A stretch of 12,388 nt of DNA from Croceibacterium_A sp035555595. GTDB taxonomy: Bacteria > Pseudomonadota > Alphaproteobacteria > Sphingomonadales > Sphingomonadaceae. Shown piece by piece: positions 1-7,380 of this stretch. The notes beneath the pieces were generated by a model. The model was given only the letters and a program-made list of their open reading frames with translations. It made no database searches and was not told the origin of the DNA. The stretch covers positions 1 to 12,388 of the forward strand of contig DATMGK010000060.1 in NCBI GenBank assembly GCA_035555595.1. Direction: 5' to 3'. Made by a program: the position numbers and the translations under genes. Each line of letters begins with the position of its first letter. Positions within the stretch are counted from its first letter, which is position 1.

Positions 1-876
1 AGCCACGCTGCGGCCCCCATTATAGAACGCCCGGATGCCGTAATCCTGGTTGCCCAGTTCGACACGCGCGACATCGCCCAGCCGCGTGATCGATCCCGTC
101 GCGGGATCGGATTTAAGCACGACCTGGGCGAATTCCTCTGCCGTGGCGAGGCGGCCCTGTACGTCGACCGGCACTTCAAACGCGGGATTGGCGCTGTTGG
201 GCGACTGGCCCAGTGCGCCGCCGGCAACCTGCACGTTCTGCGCGCGAAGAGCGGCGACGATCTCGGTCGAAGTCAGGTCGCGGCCCGCAGCGCGATCCGG
301 GTCGATCCAGATGCGCATCGAATAGCTGCCGCCACCGAAGACGTTGACGCCGCCCACGCCGGGCAGGCGCAACAGGCGGTCACGGATGACGGTCTGCGCG
401 TAGTTGCCGACGTAATCGATATCCAGGCCGGAACCCTCTTCCGCCGTCAACGTGGCGATCAACAGGAACCCGGTCTGCTGCTTGGCTACGGTGACGCCCA
501 CCTGCCGGACTTGTTCGGGCAGGCGCGGTTCGGCCAGCCGGACGCGGTTCTGCACCAGCACCTGCGCGGCATCGAGGTCGGTTCCCGGCTCGAACGTAAC
601 GGTGATCTGTGACTGACCCTGGGTGGAGGAGCTCTGAATGTAGAGCATGTTCTCCACACCGTTGATTTCCTGCTCCAGCGGGGCGGCCACCGTTTCGGCG
701 ATCGTTTCGGACGAAGCGCCGGGATAGGGCGCCTGAATCACGATCGTGGGGGGCGCGATCTCCGGGTATTGCGACAGCGGCAGCAGCGGAAAGGCAAAGG
801 CGCCGATCAGCGTGATGACGATCGCGATCACGGCCGCGAAGATCGGCCGGTCGATGAAGAAGCGGGAAAAGTTCAT
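1..876 (-). CDS. RND multidrug efflux pump inner-membrane subunit, HAE1/AcrB-MexF type (N-terminal part, runs off left edge)
   Basis: The minus frame from ATG at 876 stays open to base 1, giving 292 codons of a protein that in this family is about 1,040 residues. The start reads MNFSRFFIDRPIFAAVIAIV, the standard HAE1 opening (short cytoplasmic arm, FIxRPIFA, then TM1 at about residues 10-33). The first periplasmic porter domain follows, with the family-typical stretches SQYPEIAPPTIVI, YPGASSETIAETVAAPLEQ and NGVENMLYIQSSS. Such pumps use the proton gradient to push hydrophobic or amphiphilic compounds out through a periplasmic adaptor and an outer-membrane channel. The ATG lies 6 bases after the adaptor stop, so the two genes are surely co-transcribed and perhaps translationally coupled. 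TM4, with the proton-relay Asp residues, lies outside the window. Family call is firm; drug specificity cannot be read. Confidence 0.96.
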   Translation of the reverse strand, partial: MNFSRFFIDRPIFAAVIAIVITLIGAFAFPLLPLSQYPEIAPPTIVIQAPYPGASSETIAETVAAPLEQEINGVENMLYIQSSSTQGQSQITVTFEPGTDLDAAQVLVQNRVRLAEPRLPEQVRQVGVTVAKQQTGFLLIATLTAEEGSGLDIDYVGNYAQTVIRDRLLRLPGVGGVNVFGGGSYSMRIWIDPDRAAGRDLTSTEIVAALRAQNVQVAGGALGQSPNSANPAFEVPVDVQGRLATAEEFAQVVLKSDPATGSITRLGDVARVELGNQDYGIRAFYNGGRSVA

Positions 877-882
877 CGCTCG

Positions 883-2061
883 TTACTCTGCCGTCGCCAC
901 GATTTCGGCTGCGGAAGCCTGAGGAGCGCGGGCGGGAGAGCCATTGGCGCCAGCGGGGGCGTTGGTCGCCTTGATCTCACCGTCCTTCGGCTGGACCTTC
1001 TGCCCGGGGCGAGCGCGCTGCACACCGCCGATGACCACCCGGTCATTTGCCTGAAGGCCGCTGCGGATCACCCGCAGTTCGCCAACCAGAGGGCCGAGTT
1101 CGACCGGCCTCGCCGCCACGGCATTTTCGCCATCGACAACATAGACCAGCCTGCGGGAAGCATCGGTCACGATTGCCGTGTCGGGCACAAGGAGGGCCTG
1201 ATATTCGGACGATCCGGCCAGTTGCAGGCGCCCGACCATGCCGGGTTTCAGGAAACCGTCCGCATTGCCGAGCACGGCGCGGCCCTTGGCCGTTCCGGAA
1301 CCGGGGTTGATGACCGTATCGATGAAGTCGATCCGGCCCTGGTGGTTATAGCTGTCTTCGTCCTGCAGTTTCACCCGCACGGGGGAACCGGTGCTGGCGC
1401 TCTTTTCACGCTGGTACTTGAGTATCAGCGCTTCCGAACCTTCGAACGAGAAGTGGATGGGGTCCATGGAAACGATGCGGGTCAGCACCGTCTGATCTGC
1501 GATCACGCTGTTACCTGCATCGACCAGTCGTTCGGATATGCGCCCTGAAATCGGCGCGCGCACGGTGGTGAAGCCTACATCCAGTTCCTGTGCGCGAACG
1601 CTGGCGCGGGCGGCGTTGACCTCCGCCTCTCCGGCACGAACCGCTGCCCGGCGCTGCTCCACTTCTTCCTGGCTTGCGGCTTGCGAGGCGGCCAGCGTTT
1701 CGGATCGCGCCAGTTCCGTCCGCGCATTGGCGAGCACCGCCTGCGCGCGGGCAAGTTGCGCGCGGGATTGCGCCAGCGCGGCCTGCGATGGCCGGGCGTC
1801 GATCGTGAACAGCGGCTGGCCTGCACGGACAAACTGCCCGTCGGTAAAGTGGATACGCTGGAGGTATCCGGTAACACGCGGGCGAACCTCCACATCCTGC
1901 ACCGCTTCGAACCGGCCGACGAAATCGTCCCAGTCGCGAATCGTGCGCGCCAGTGGCTTTGCCACTGTCACTTCGGGTGCGGGGGGGGGGGCGGCATCCT
2001 GCCCGCCTGAACAAGCCGCCAGAGTCAGCGCGGCCAGGAATGCGAAGAAGCGTGGAGCCAT
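883..2061 (-). CDS. RND efflux periplasmic adaptor (membrane fusion protein, AcrA/MexE type), lipoprotein
   Basis: Encodes a 392-residue adaptor that links the RND pump to an outer-membrane channel. I start it at ATG 2061 because MAPRFFAFLAALTLAAC is a clean lipoprotein signal with the lipid-acceptor Cys at residue 17. The open frame extends to 2130, but that extension has no signal and would contain the putative TetR operator. After a Pro/Ala linker come the first half of the lipoyl/barrel-sandwich domain (VEVRPRVTGYLQRIHFTDG, AGQPLFTID), an Ala/Gln/Arg-rich alpha-helical hairpin (about residues 90-160), the second lipoyl half (FTTVRAPISGRISERLVDAG), and beta-barrel and membrane-proximal domains (LKPGMVGRLQL, VPDTAIV). 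The C-terminal tail is Ala/Pro-rich and low complexity. A run of 11 C residues encodes the start of the linker. No strong Shine-Dalgarno precedes the chosen ATG, so the exact start is less sure than the family. Confidence 0.95.
   Translation of the reverse strand: MAPRFFAFLAALTLAACSGGQDAAPPPAPEVTVAKPLARTIRDWDDFVGRFEAVQDVEVRPRVTGYLQRIHFTDGQFVRAGQPLFTIDARPSQAALAQSRAQLARAQAVLANARTELARSETLAASQAASQEEVEQRRAAVRAGEAEVNAARASVRAQELDVGFTTVRAPISGRISERLVDAGNSVIADQTVLTRIVSMDPIHFSFEGSEALILKYQREKSASTGSPVRVKLQDEDSYNHQGRIDFIDTVINPGSGTAKGRAVLGNADGFLKPGMVGRLQLAGSSEYQALLVPDTAIVTDASRRLVYVVDGENAVAARPVELGPLVGELRVIRSGLQANDRVVIGGVQRARPGQKVQPKDGEIKATNAPAGANGSPARAPQASAAEIVATAE
1981..1991 (-). repeat. Poly-C (11) homopolymer inside the adaptor coding sequence
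   Basis: Eleven consecutive G on the plus strand are eleven C in the adaptor mRNA. They cover codons for Ala24-Pro27 of the adaptor, directly after the lipoprotein signal. A gain or loss of one base would shift the frame and remove the whole adaptor. Mononucleotide tracts this long are classic slipped-strand sites, and also a common place for base-calling errors. As written the frame is intact on both sides. Confidence 0.9.
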
Positions 2062-2105
2062 TTTCTGAGATCGGACCGAGGGTCCGCCTTCCATGCTGCA
2101 ATGCA

Positions 2106-2125
2106 GCGTCAACAGGTGATGACGC
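2106..2125. promoter_or_regulatory. Candidate TetR-family operator 1 (20-bp inverted repeat)
   Basis: GCGTCAACAGGTGATGACGC is a near-perfect palindrome: 17 of 20 positions agree when compared with its reverse complement's outer arms and inner CA/TG pairs. It lies 45-64 bases upstream of the adaptor ATG, just downstream of the proposed -10, where a repressor would block transcription. Its core 16-mer matches the reverse complement of operator 2 at 14 of 16 positions (counted by hand). Binding by the adjacent TetR protein is inferred. Confidence 0.6.
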
Positions 2126-2127
2126 GC

Positions 2128-2156
2128 CAACTAGGACTGCGTTCATCACGAGTCAA
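2128..2156 (-). promoter_or_regulatory. Candidate promoter of the adaptor-RND operon
   Basis: On the minus strand TTGACT (2156-2151) is followed after 17 bases by TAGTTG (2133-2128). The -35 is good and the -10 is poor. The -35 overlaps operator 2 and the likely start point falls in operator 1, the layout expected for a repressed efflux operon. Confidence 0.4.
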
Positions 2157-2167
2157 CACCTGTAGAC
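2152..2167. promoter_or_regulatory. Candidate TetR-family operator 2 (16-bp inverted repeat)
   Basis: GTCAACACCTGTAGAC has dyad symmetry (pattern GTCnACAnnTGTnGAC) and is a second copy of the operator 1 core, 44 bases away. It covers the -35 of the efflux promoter and lies 46 bases upstream of the TetR start codon, so one site could serve both repression of the pump and autoregulation. Confidence 0.55.
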
Positions 2168-2212
2168 ATAGCTGGTGGATATGAATTGCATTTATCGCTA
2201 CGGGTTTTGTGT

Positions 2213-2797
2213 ATGACATCTTCACCTTGTGATCTTCCCCGGCCCAAATCGGCCGCCGCGACGAAGCAGGCGATGCTCCACGCCGCTCACAAGCGTTTCC
2301 TGCGGGAAAGTTACGAGAATGTGGGCCTGCGTGACATCGCCGGGGATGTCGGCGTGGATGTGGCGCTGGTCAGCCGCTATTTCGGCAGCAAGGAAGAACT
2401 GTTTCAGGCCGTGCTTCATGTGGCCGAGAAGGGGGAAATCCTGCCTCCCGAAATCTCGCAGGCAGAAATTCCTGCCTATCTGGCCCAGATGTTCGCACAG
2501 CAGGATACGGACGGCAGCGACCATGTCGAACGTCTGCTGATCATGCTGCGATCGGTATCTTCCCCGACCGCTTCCGCGATCGTCCGCGAGGCGTTGCGTA
2601 AGGATGTGCTCAGGCCGTTTGCAGACAGGCTGGGCGGCGAATGTGCTGAAATGCGCGCCAGCAGCCTGATGGCTGTGTGGATGGGGATGACGATCATGCG
2701 GACGATGATGGCGGTAGAACCCTTGTGCCAGGGCGCCGCTGACGTCGAAAGCCGCATCCGCCGCCTTTTCGAAGCCGCGTTAACGAACGAAGCCTGA
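2213..2797 (+). CDS. TetR/AcrR-family transcriptional repressor
   Basis: Encodes a 194-residue TetR-family protein. The DNA-binding domain covers about residues 18-68: a first helix (AMLHAAHKRFL), then the family signature LRDIAGDVGVDVALVSRYFG followed by SKEELFQAVL. The C-terminal ligand domain is variable and rich in Met (WMGMTIMRTMMAV), consistent with a hydrophobic effector pocket. I chose ATG 2213; a TTG at 2186 in the same frame adds nine residues without family similarity and would lie closer to the operator. The gene diverges from the adaptor-RND operon, with two matching inverted repeats in the shared upstream region. It most likely represses the pump and itself, released by a pump substrate (inference). 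Its stop is only 3 bases from the stop of the convergent amidohydrolase. Confidence 0.93.
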   Translation: MTSSPCDLPRPKSAAATKQAMLHAAHKRFLRESYENVGLRDIAGDVGVDVALVSRYFGSKEELFQAVLHVAEKGEILPPEISQAEIPAYLAQMFAQQDTDGSDHVERLLIMLRSVSSPTASAIVREALRKDVLRPFADRLGGECAEMRASSLMAVWMGMTIMRTMMAVEPLCQGAADVESRIRRLFEAALTNEA

Positions 2798-2800
2798 GTT

Positions 2801-3730
2801 TTACGGGCGGCTGTTCAATCGATAGATGCGCGCGGCGTTGTCATGCAGGAATGACCGCTGCTCCGCCTCGTTGAGCTGGGCCGCCGCTCCGATCGCCATC
2901 CGGACTTTCTCGGCATAGTCCCACAACATGCTCTGGCCCACGTCGGAACCCCAGACCAGCCGGTCCGGCCCGAAGCCATCGACCATGCGGCGCACCAGAT
3001 CGGCTGCGCTCACCCCGGCTTTCACCAGTCTTTCCATGTTGATCTCGGTGATCTTGAAATGGACGTTGGGCACGTCCTCGAAGATGGAGATCGTCGTATC
3101 GATACCGAAATGCGGTGGTGGGGGCATTGTAACCGTGCCGCCAGCTTCCTCTATCAACGCCACTTCGTATTGCGACATGCCATAGGGCATGGCCCCGTGG
3201 TCCAGCACGATCGGCAGGTCGGGATATTCCCGCGCAATGATCCTCGTAAGAGGGAGGACATAGGGAAGCTGATTGTTGAAGACGATCAGCGTCATCGGGG
3301 TGCCCAGATCGGCGCAGGCCCGCCACACCGCCATCGCGGTGGGTGAACTCATCCATGCGGTGTCGAGCAGCCATGGCCGGCTGGTCGCCATGCGGAAACC
3401 GGCCACGCCATATTCCTCAACCATCCGGCGATAGCTGCCCGCAGTCGCCGGATCCTGCGTGTCCAGGATTACGATGGGATGGAACCTGTCGGGGTATCGC
3501 TGCGCTGAATCGAGGATGTAACTGTTGTCATAGCCATAGACGTGGCCCCGCTGGACCAGACAGGCGTGGTCCACATTGTGTTCGTCCATCAGCGCCAGCA
3601 ACTGCTCGGCTGTCACGGTGAACGCCGGACGGTCCGGAACCGGCAGGTCGGGGGTGAACGGACGGGCTGGATATCTGTCCCAGTCGTCGGCGATCAGGTG
3701 CGCGTGGGTATCGAGCAACTGCATCGCCAT
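2801..3730 (-). CDS. Cytoplasmic amidohydrolase-2 family (COG3618) TIM-barrel hydrolase, probable lactonase type
   Basis: 309 residues with no export signal, so cytoplasmic. It opens with the metal-site motif LLDTHAHL (His9, His11), has GYDNSYILDSAQRYPDRF and the Asp-His pair in VLDHGA (His178), and ends the barrel with VWGSDVGQS (Asp263). These are hallmarks of the amidohydrolase-2 (PF04909)/COG3618 group. That group contains lactone hydrolases such as LigI (2-pyrone-4,6-dicarboxylate), L-fuconolactone and L-rhamnonolactone hydrolases; decarboxylases belong to the wider family. The substrate cannot be assigned. GGAGG about 11 bases before ATG 3730 supports this start (a second ATG is two codons in). 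It shares overall layout with the exported amidohydrolase at 10050-11066. It lies downstream of the AraC gene on the same strand with a 294-base gap, so it probably has its own promoter. Confidence 0.88.
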   Translation of the reverse strand: MAMQLLDTHAHLIADDWDRYPARPFTPDLPVPDRPAFTVTAEQLLALMDEHNVDHACLVQRGHVYGYDNSYILDSAQRYPDRFHPIVILDTQDPATAGSYRRMVEEYGVAGFRMATSRPWLLDTAWMSSPTAMAVWRACADLGTPMTLIVFNNQLPYVLPLTRIIAREYPDLPIVLDHGAMPYGMSQYEVALIEEAGGTVTMPPPPHFGIDTTISIFEDVPNVHFKITEINMERLVKAGVSAADLVRRMVDGFGPDRLVWGSDVGQSMLWDYAEKVRMAIGAAAQLNEAEQRSFLHDNAARIYRLNSRP

Positions 3731-4024
3731 ACCGTTTCATTCCTCCCTCGCGTCTCGGGTTCTCGGTGGATTCTGTCCGGACGCATGCAGCCTTGGTTGC
3801 CGCCGGGCGGACGATTTCAGCTGTCGGCCCGGCGTGCCGAACCATGTCGGCGTCAGGTGGAATACAGGCCCCTTGGCGGCGGCCACTTGCCTGTCCGGGC
3901 GAGATTATTTGTCTGTCGAAATTTTCGCGGGTTCGGCCGCACGCCACGCTTTTGCGACAGGCACACACGCAAACGAGCGCGCCCGGAAACGGGCCGCGCC
4001 GCTCATCGCTTCAGCATGGTGAAA
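3731..4024 (-). promoter_or_regulatory. Intergenic region upstream of the amidohydrolase, downstream of araC-type gene
   Basis: 294 bases without a convincing gene. It holds the ribosome-binding site of the amidohydrolase, a stem-loop near the AraC stop (listed separately) and an 11-base near-repeat, CTGTCCGG followed by ACG or GCG, at 3773-3783 and 3891-3901. An A/T-rich patch around 3905-3925 is the best place for a promoter, but I see no good -35/-10 pair. AraC-dependent promoters often have weak -35 elements, so regulation by the neighbour is possible, not shown. Confidence 0.35.
3977..3999 (-). terminator. Stem-loop downstream of the AraC-family gene
   Basis: Left arm 3977-3985 and right arm 3990-3999 pair over 9 base pairs with one bulged C (3995) and a 4-base loop. 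It lies 25 bases past the AraC stop. There is no clear U-run after it on the minus strand, so it may be a stability hairpin or a weak terminator. Confidence 0.35.
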
Positions 4025-4984
4025 TCAGTTGCGGGCGGCGCCTGCCTGCCGGCGATATTCGCGCGGCGGCACGCCAAACTTCTCATGGAAAGTGCGTGTG
4101 AAGTGGGCGGCGCTGTTGAACCCCCACGAGAACGCGATTTCCGTCAGAGTGTGGGCGTTCCATGCAGGATTGCACATCTGTCGTGCGCATTCCTCCAGCC
4201 GCCGCCGCAGGACATAGGCGCTCATCTTCTCGCCGCCCGATGAGAACACCGTTCGCAGGTATCGCGGCGAAACGCGCAGACCGGCGGAAATCGATGCGGG
4301 CGAAAGCTCCGGATCGCGCAGGTTATCCTCGATATACTGGATTACGTCCTTGCGCCGCTGCCATGCGATCGCGGACGCTTCTTCAACCGTATCCACGCCC
4401 ATGGTGTAGGACATGGAGATCATTTCCAGCAGATAGCGGGCTACGCGGTCCTCGTAATCCGGGCCCATGGAACTGTCGATGCCGCCGCTCAGCTCGCGCA
4501 CCATGGCGGCCACGGTGCCGGTCAATCCGCTGGCATGCCCCAGATGCTGGCCACAGAACTGTTCCGGCGTCGGCAGATAGGTCCGCAAAATCTCTCCCGG
4601 AACGCGCACCATGACGGTGATCGAATGGTCGCGTGTCATGAAATAGTGCGGCAGACCGGTATCGCACAGGACGAAATCCCCCGCGACCAGAGTGGCCTCT
4701 TTCCCGCAGTGATAGAACGTGCTCGCCCCTTCCGCCTGCAGCAGGAAATTATAGATGCGCGGTGAATTGCGGGCGATGTGGCTCTGTTTGCGCTCCACAC
4801 TGCAATTGTCGACGGTCAGGCGGGCCAGCTTGACCGGGCCTAGTTGTCCGATCCGCAGTTCGGCGTCGAACTTGTCGTTGTTTCCGGGCGTGAATTCGCA
4901 CTGGCTCATGCGCGTGGCGTAAAGCTCCGCCCATGCCGCCGCTCTGCCGATTGTGGGCAGCCCATGTGTGGACAGAAGTTCCAT
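4025..4984 (-). CDS. AraC-family transcriptional activator (AraC-binding-like sensor plus HTH)
   Basis: 319 residues in two parts. Residues about 30-200 form a cupin-like ligand or dimerisation domain of the AraC_binding_2 type (ELRIGQLGPVKLARLTVDN, then HIARNSPRIYNFLLQAEG). Residues about 215-312 are the double helix-turn-helix: first HTH LSPASISAGLRVSPRYLRTVF, second LTEIAFSWGFNSAAHFTRTF, ending in the family signature FHEKFGVPPREYRR. A GGGGAGAG ribosome site 9 bases before ATG 4984 fixes the start. Members of this subgroup typically activate catabolic genes in response to a small organic substrate. It diverges from the triple-SnoaL gene across a 266-base region and precedes the amidohydrolase, so it is the natural local regulator of the catabolic cluster (inference). 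Confidence 0.94.
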   Translation of the reverse strand: MELLSTHGLPTIGRAAAWAELYATRMSQCEFTPGNNDKFDAELRIGQLGPVKLARLTVDNCSVERKQSHIARNSPRIYNFLLQAEGASTFYHCGKEATLVAGDFVLCDTGLPHYFMTRDHSITVMVRVPGEILRTYLPTPEQFCGQHLGHASGLTGTVAAMVRELSGGIDSSMGPDYEDRVARYLLEMISMSYTMGVDTVEEASAIAWQRRKDVIQYIEDNLRDPELSPASISAGLRVSPRYLRTVFSSGGEKMSAYVLRRRLEECARQMCNPAWNAHTLTEIAFSWGFNSAAHFTRTFHEKFGVPPREYRRQAGAARN

Positions 4985-5250
4985 CGTGCCGCTCTCTCCC
5001 CGGCTTCGCGCTTTTCACGCGATAGCCACCGCCCACAAAGGGGGCGAACCCTGCAAAACTGCGCCTGCATCTGAAACAAGTCAACTCGCCCGAACGCGGG
5101 TTTCGGCCCGTTTGGCCTTCTCACTTGACTGAATGGGCGCAAAAGATTGGCTCTGGCAGAATGGCGCCCAGAAGCTGGCTTGTGCGCCTGCGACCTCTCC
5201 CCGATGCTCGGGCTATAAGCAGTCGGAAAATCGGACGAGGAGAGGCCCCT
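4985..5250. promoter_or_regulatory. Divergent control region between AraC-type gene and triple-SnoaL gene
   Basis: 266 bases with no credible gene. Items seen: TATAAG at 5214-5219, a good -10 for the plus-strand gene without a matching -35; TTGACT at 5125-5130 without a good -10; and inverted arms TGGGCGC (5134-5140) and GCGCCCA (5164-5170) separated by 23 bases, upstream of the TATAAG. A -10 lacking a -35 suits activator-dependent transcription by the divergent AraC protein. The exact operator is not determined. Confidence 0.4.
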
Positions 5251-7377
5251 GTGCAATCGCGTTTAGCCGCCGGATTTGCCGCGTTGCTGCTGGTGACCGG
5301 ATCGCCCCATGCCATGGCTCAAGCCGTGGATCAGGCCAGGATCGACGAGTTGGCCCGTGATGTGGAACGCGTGGAATCGGTCCGCGCCGTGAAGGATCTG
5401 CAACGCTTCTACGCCCAATACGCACAGTTCGCGCTGGCGGATGAAATGGCCGCTCTGTTTGCGGACAATGCGGAACTGATCTGGGGCGATCGCACGGTGC
5501 GCGGCCGCGCCGCCATTACCCGCTGGCTGAAGCAGCGACTGGGCGAACGGCGCGGGTTGGCGGAAGGCGCGCTGCATACGGAATTCATCGAAGACCCGCT
5601 GGTCAACCTTTCGGTGGACGGCCGCTCCGCCAAGGCCCGCTGGATGGGCATGACAATGGCCGGGGACGGCCGGGGCAAGACCCTGATCGAAGGCGGCATT
5701 TACGAAAACGAATATGTGCTGGATGACGGAGTATGGAAGATTTCGCGCCAGCACTATTACCCGCAATATACCGGCGATTACGATCAGGGCTGGGCCAATG
5801 TCGGCAATGCCGAACTGCCCATGGTTCCGTTTCATTTCACGCTCGACGAATCCGGCGTTCCGATTCCTGATCCGGTCGGGCCCGCGCCTGCCAGCAACGC
5901 GAACCTCGCCGGGCTGGAATCGCGCATCGACGCGCTCAACGCGGAAGACGCGGTGCGCAACCTGCAGAACGCCTATGGCTACTACGTCGACCGCAAGATG
6001 TGGGACGACGTGGTCGATCTGTTCGCGGATGACGGACTGGTTGAGATTGCCGGGGCCGGTGTGTTCAGTGGCAAGGACGGTGTCCGCCGCGCGATGGAGC
6101 GGATGGGCGCGCAGGACGTAAAGCACGGCGAATTCAATGATTACCCGCTGTTCGACACCGTGGTCACCGTCATGCCCGGCAATCGCGAGGCCTATGTGCG
6201 GGGGATCGCGCTCGGCATGCTGGGCGATAATGCAGCCGGCACCTCGGGCTGGGAATTTCAGGTGTTCCGCAACCGCATGGTCCTGGATGGAGGTCTGTGG
6301 AAGGTCAGGGAAATGCGGCTCTATCCCCTGCTAAGGGCAGATTATTCGGCGGGTTGGGGCAGGGGCGGCACTTCGCATCTCGCCTCTACCTTGCCCGCTT
6401 TCACGGAACCGCACCCGGTAACGGGGCAAAAGGTGACTATCGCCGGTTTCACCGAAGCGGGTGCAGACCCGCTGACCGCTCTGTTGCCCTCGGCCGTCAG
6501 CGCGCCGCAATCGGGTGACGAAACCGCGCGGCTGCTGGATGCCCAGCGGCGCCTTCAGCGTTCTCATGCCTATGACGGGGTGGAAAACATCTCCGCTGCC
6601 TACGGCTATTACCTCGACGATTTCCACTGGGACGAAATGGGCGGCATGTTCGCCAAAGACGGCAACAAGCATTCGCCCTTCGCCGGGTTCTATATGGGCC
6701 AGGATCGGATCAAGGGTGCGGCCAACGCCATGTATGGTCCCCCGCCTGAGACACGCGCGGGCATTTCCTATCACTGGCGGTTTCAGCCGGTTATCCATGT
6801 GTCCTACGATGGCCGCTCCGCCAATCTGCGCGCCCGCCTGTTCCAGCCGCGCACCCAGATGCGGCGTCCGGATGGTGGGGCGGGCGGCGGCATGATGTCG
6901 CCCGGCTTCAACAGCGGCATGTATCCCAACGATCAGGCCGTGCTCGAAGACGGCATCTGGCGGCTGTGGAGCCTGACGATCGACGAACACTACATGTCCA
7001 CCCGCAACTGGCGTGAAGGCTGGGCCGGCGTCGCCCCCACTCCGCCGGGCGGCGCTGCCGGGCAAAGCCCGCTGGTCGAGCGCTATCCCCCCGATATCCT
7101 GATGACGGAACTGGGGCGCCGCGCGGAACATTTCCGGGGTGGCACCGGCGTCACGCTGGCTTGGCCGGACATCCTGCCGATGTGGTTCCACTACAAGAAC
7201 CCGGTGTCCGGCCGTGTGCCTGAATTCTACTGGCCTGACAGCGTGCCCAGCGTTCTCCTGCCCCAATCGCGCCTGATCGCCCACGGCTATCAGATGCCGC
7301 CCAACGGGCCTGAACAGGATGGCATCCACATCGAACTGACGCCGCCTGAAGCCGGTGTCATGGAAACCGCGGAATGA
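5251..7377 (+). CDS. Exported protein with three tandem SnoaL/NTF2-like domains
   Basis: 708 residues from GTG 5251, chosen because GAGGAGAGG lies 5 bases upstream and the product then begins with a Sec signal (MQSRLAAGFAALLLVTGSPH, cleavage near AMA/QA at residues 23-25). The frame is open upstream to TTG 5125, but that leader has no sense as a protein start. The mature protein holds three diverged copies of a SnoaL_4-like (PF13577-like) cone domain at about residues 45-184, 231-370 and 437-592. Each copy has a helix motif seen best as AYGYYVDRKMWDDVVDLFADD (copy 2) and AYGYYLDDFHWDEMGGMFAKD (copy 3), and each ends with a GxWK/R strand and a tail leading to G-W. Copy 1 is the most altered in the helix motif (QRFYAQYAQFALADEMAALF). 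A segment with an (H/F)-x-P-V-S/T-G-type motif follows copies 2 and 3. NTF2-like proteins are often cofactor-free lyases, dehydratases or isomerases; some act on lignin-derived dimers in sphingomonads. Single-domain proteins of about 130-170 residues are usual, so an exported three-domain chain is unusual. Function unknown. Confidence 0.85.
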   Translation: MQSRLAAGFAALLLVTGSPHAMAQAVDQARIDELARDVERVESVRAVKDLQRFYAQYAQFALADEMAALFADNAELIWGDRTVRGRAAITRWLKQRLGERRGLAEGALHTEFIEDPLVNLSVDGRSAKARWMGMTMAGDGRGKTLIEGGIYENEYVLDDGVWKISRQHYYPQYTGDYDQGWANVGNAELPMVPFHFTLDESGVPIPDPVGPAPASNANLAGLESRIDALNAEDAVRNLQNAYGYYVDRKMWDDVVDLFADDGLVEIAGAGVFSGKDGVRRAMERMGAQDVKHGEFNDYPLFDTVVTVMPGNREAYVRGIALGMLGDNAAGTSGWEFQVFRNRMVLDGGLWKVREMRLYPLLRADYSAGWGRGGTSHLASTLPAFTEPHPVTGQKVTIAGFTEAGADPLTALLPSAVSAPQSGDETARLLDAQRRLQRSHAYDGVENISAAYGYYLDDFHWDEMGGMFAKDGNKHSPFAGFYMGQDRIKGAANAMYGPPPETRAGISYHWRFQPVIHVSYDGRSANLRARLFQPRTQMRRPDGGAGGGMMSPGFNSGMYPNDQAVLEDGIWRLWSLTIDEHYMSTRNWREGWAGVAPTPPGGAAGQSPLVERYPPDILMTELGRRAEHFRGGTGVTLAWPDILPMWFHYKNPVSGRVPEFYWPDSVPSVLLPQSRLIAHGYQMPPNGPEQDGIHIELTPPEAGVMETAE

Positions 7378-7380
7378 CAT

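Noticed and set aside
769..1548. Plus-strand frame of 259 codons across the adaptor/RND junction
   Set aside because: Antisense to two firmly identified genes; composition is typical of a shadow frame.
2062..2130. Upstream extension of the adaptor (start at 2130 or 2094)
   Set aside because: It would bury the lipoprotein signal 23 residues in and place the palindromic operator inside the coding region; the start at 2061 gives a clean lipobox.
3542..4243. Plus-strand frame of 233 codons covering the intergenic region 3731-4024
   Set aside because: It overlaps the antisense strands of two real genes, has no recognisable domain and no ribosome site I trust.
5125..5250. TTG start giving a 42-residue N-terminal extension of the triple-SnoaL protein
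   Set aside because: The extension has no signal features and spans the probable promoter; GTG 5251 has a strong ribosome site and begins a good signal peptide.
5263..6126. Long minus-strand open frame (287 codons) opposite the triple-SnoaL gene
   Set aside because: It is an antisense shadow of high-GC coding sequence; the translation has no family resemblance and the plus frame has a signal peptide and clear domains.
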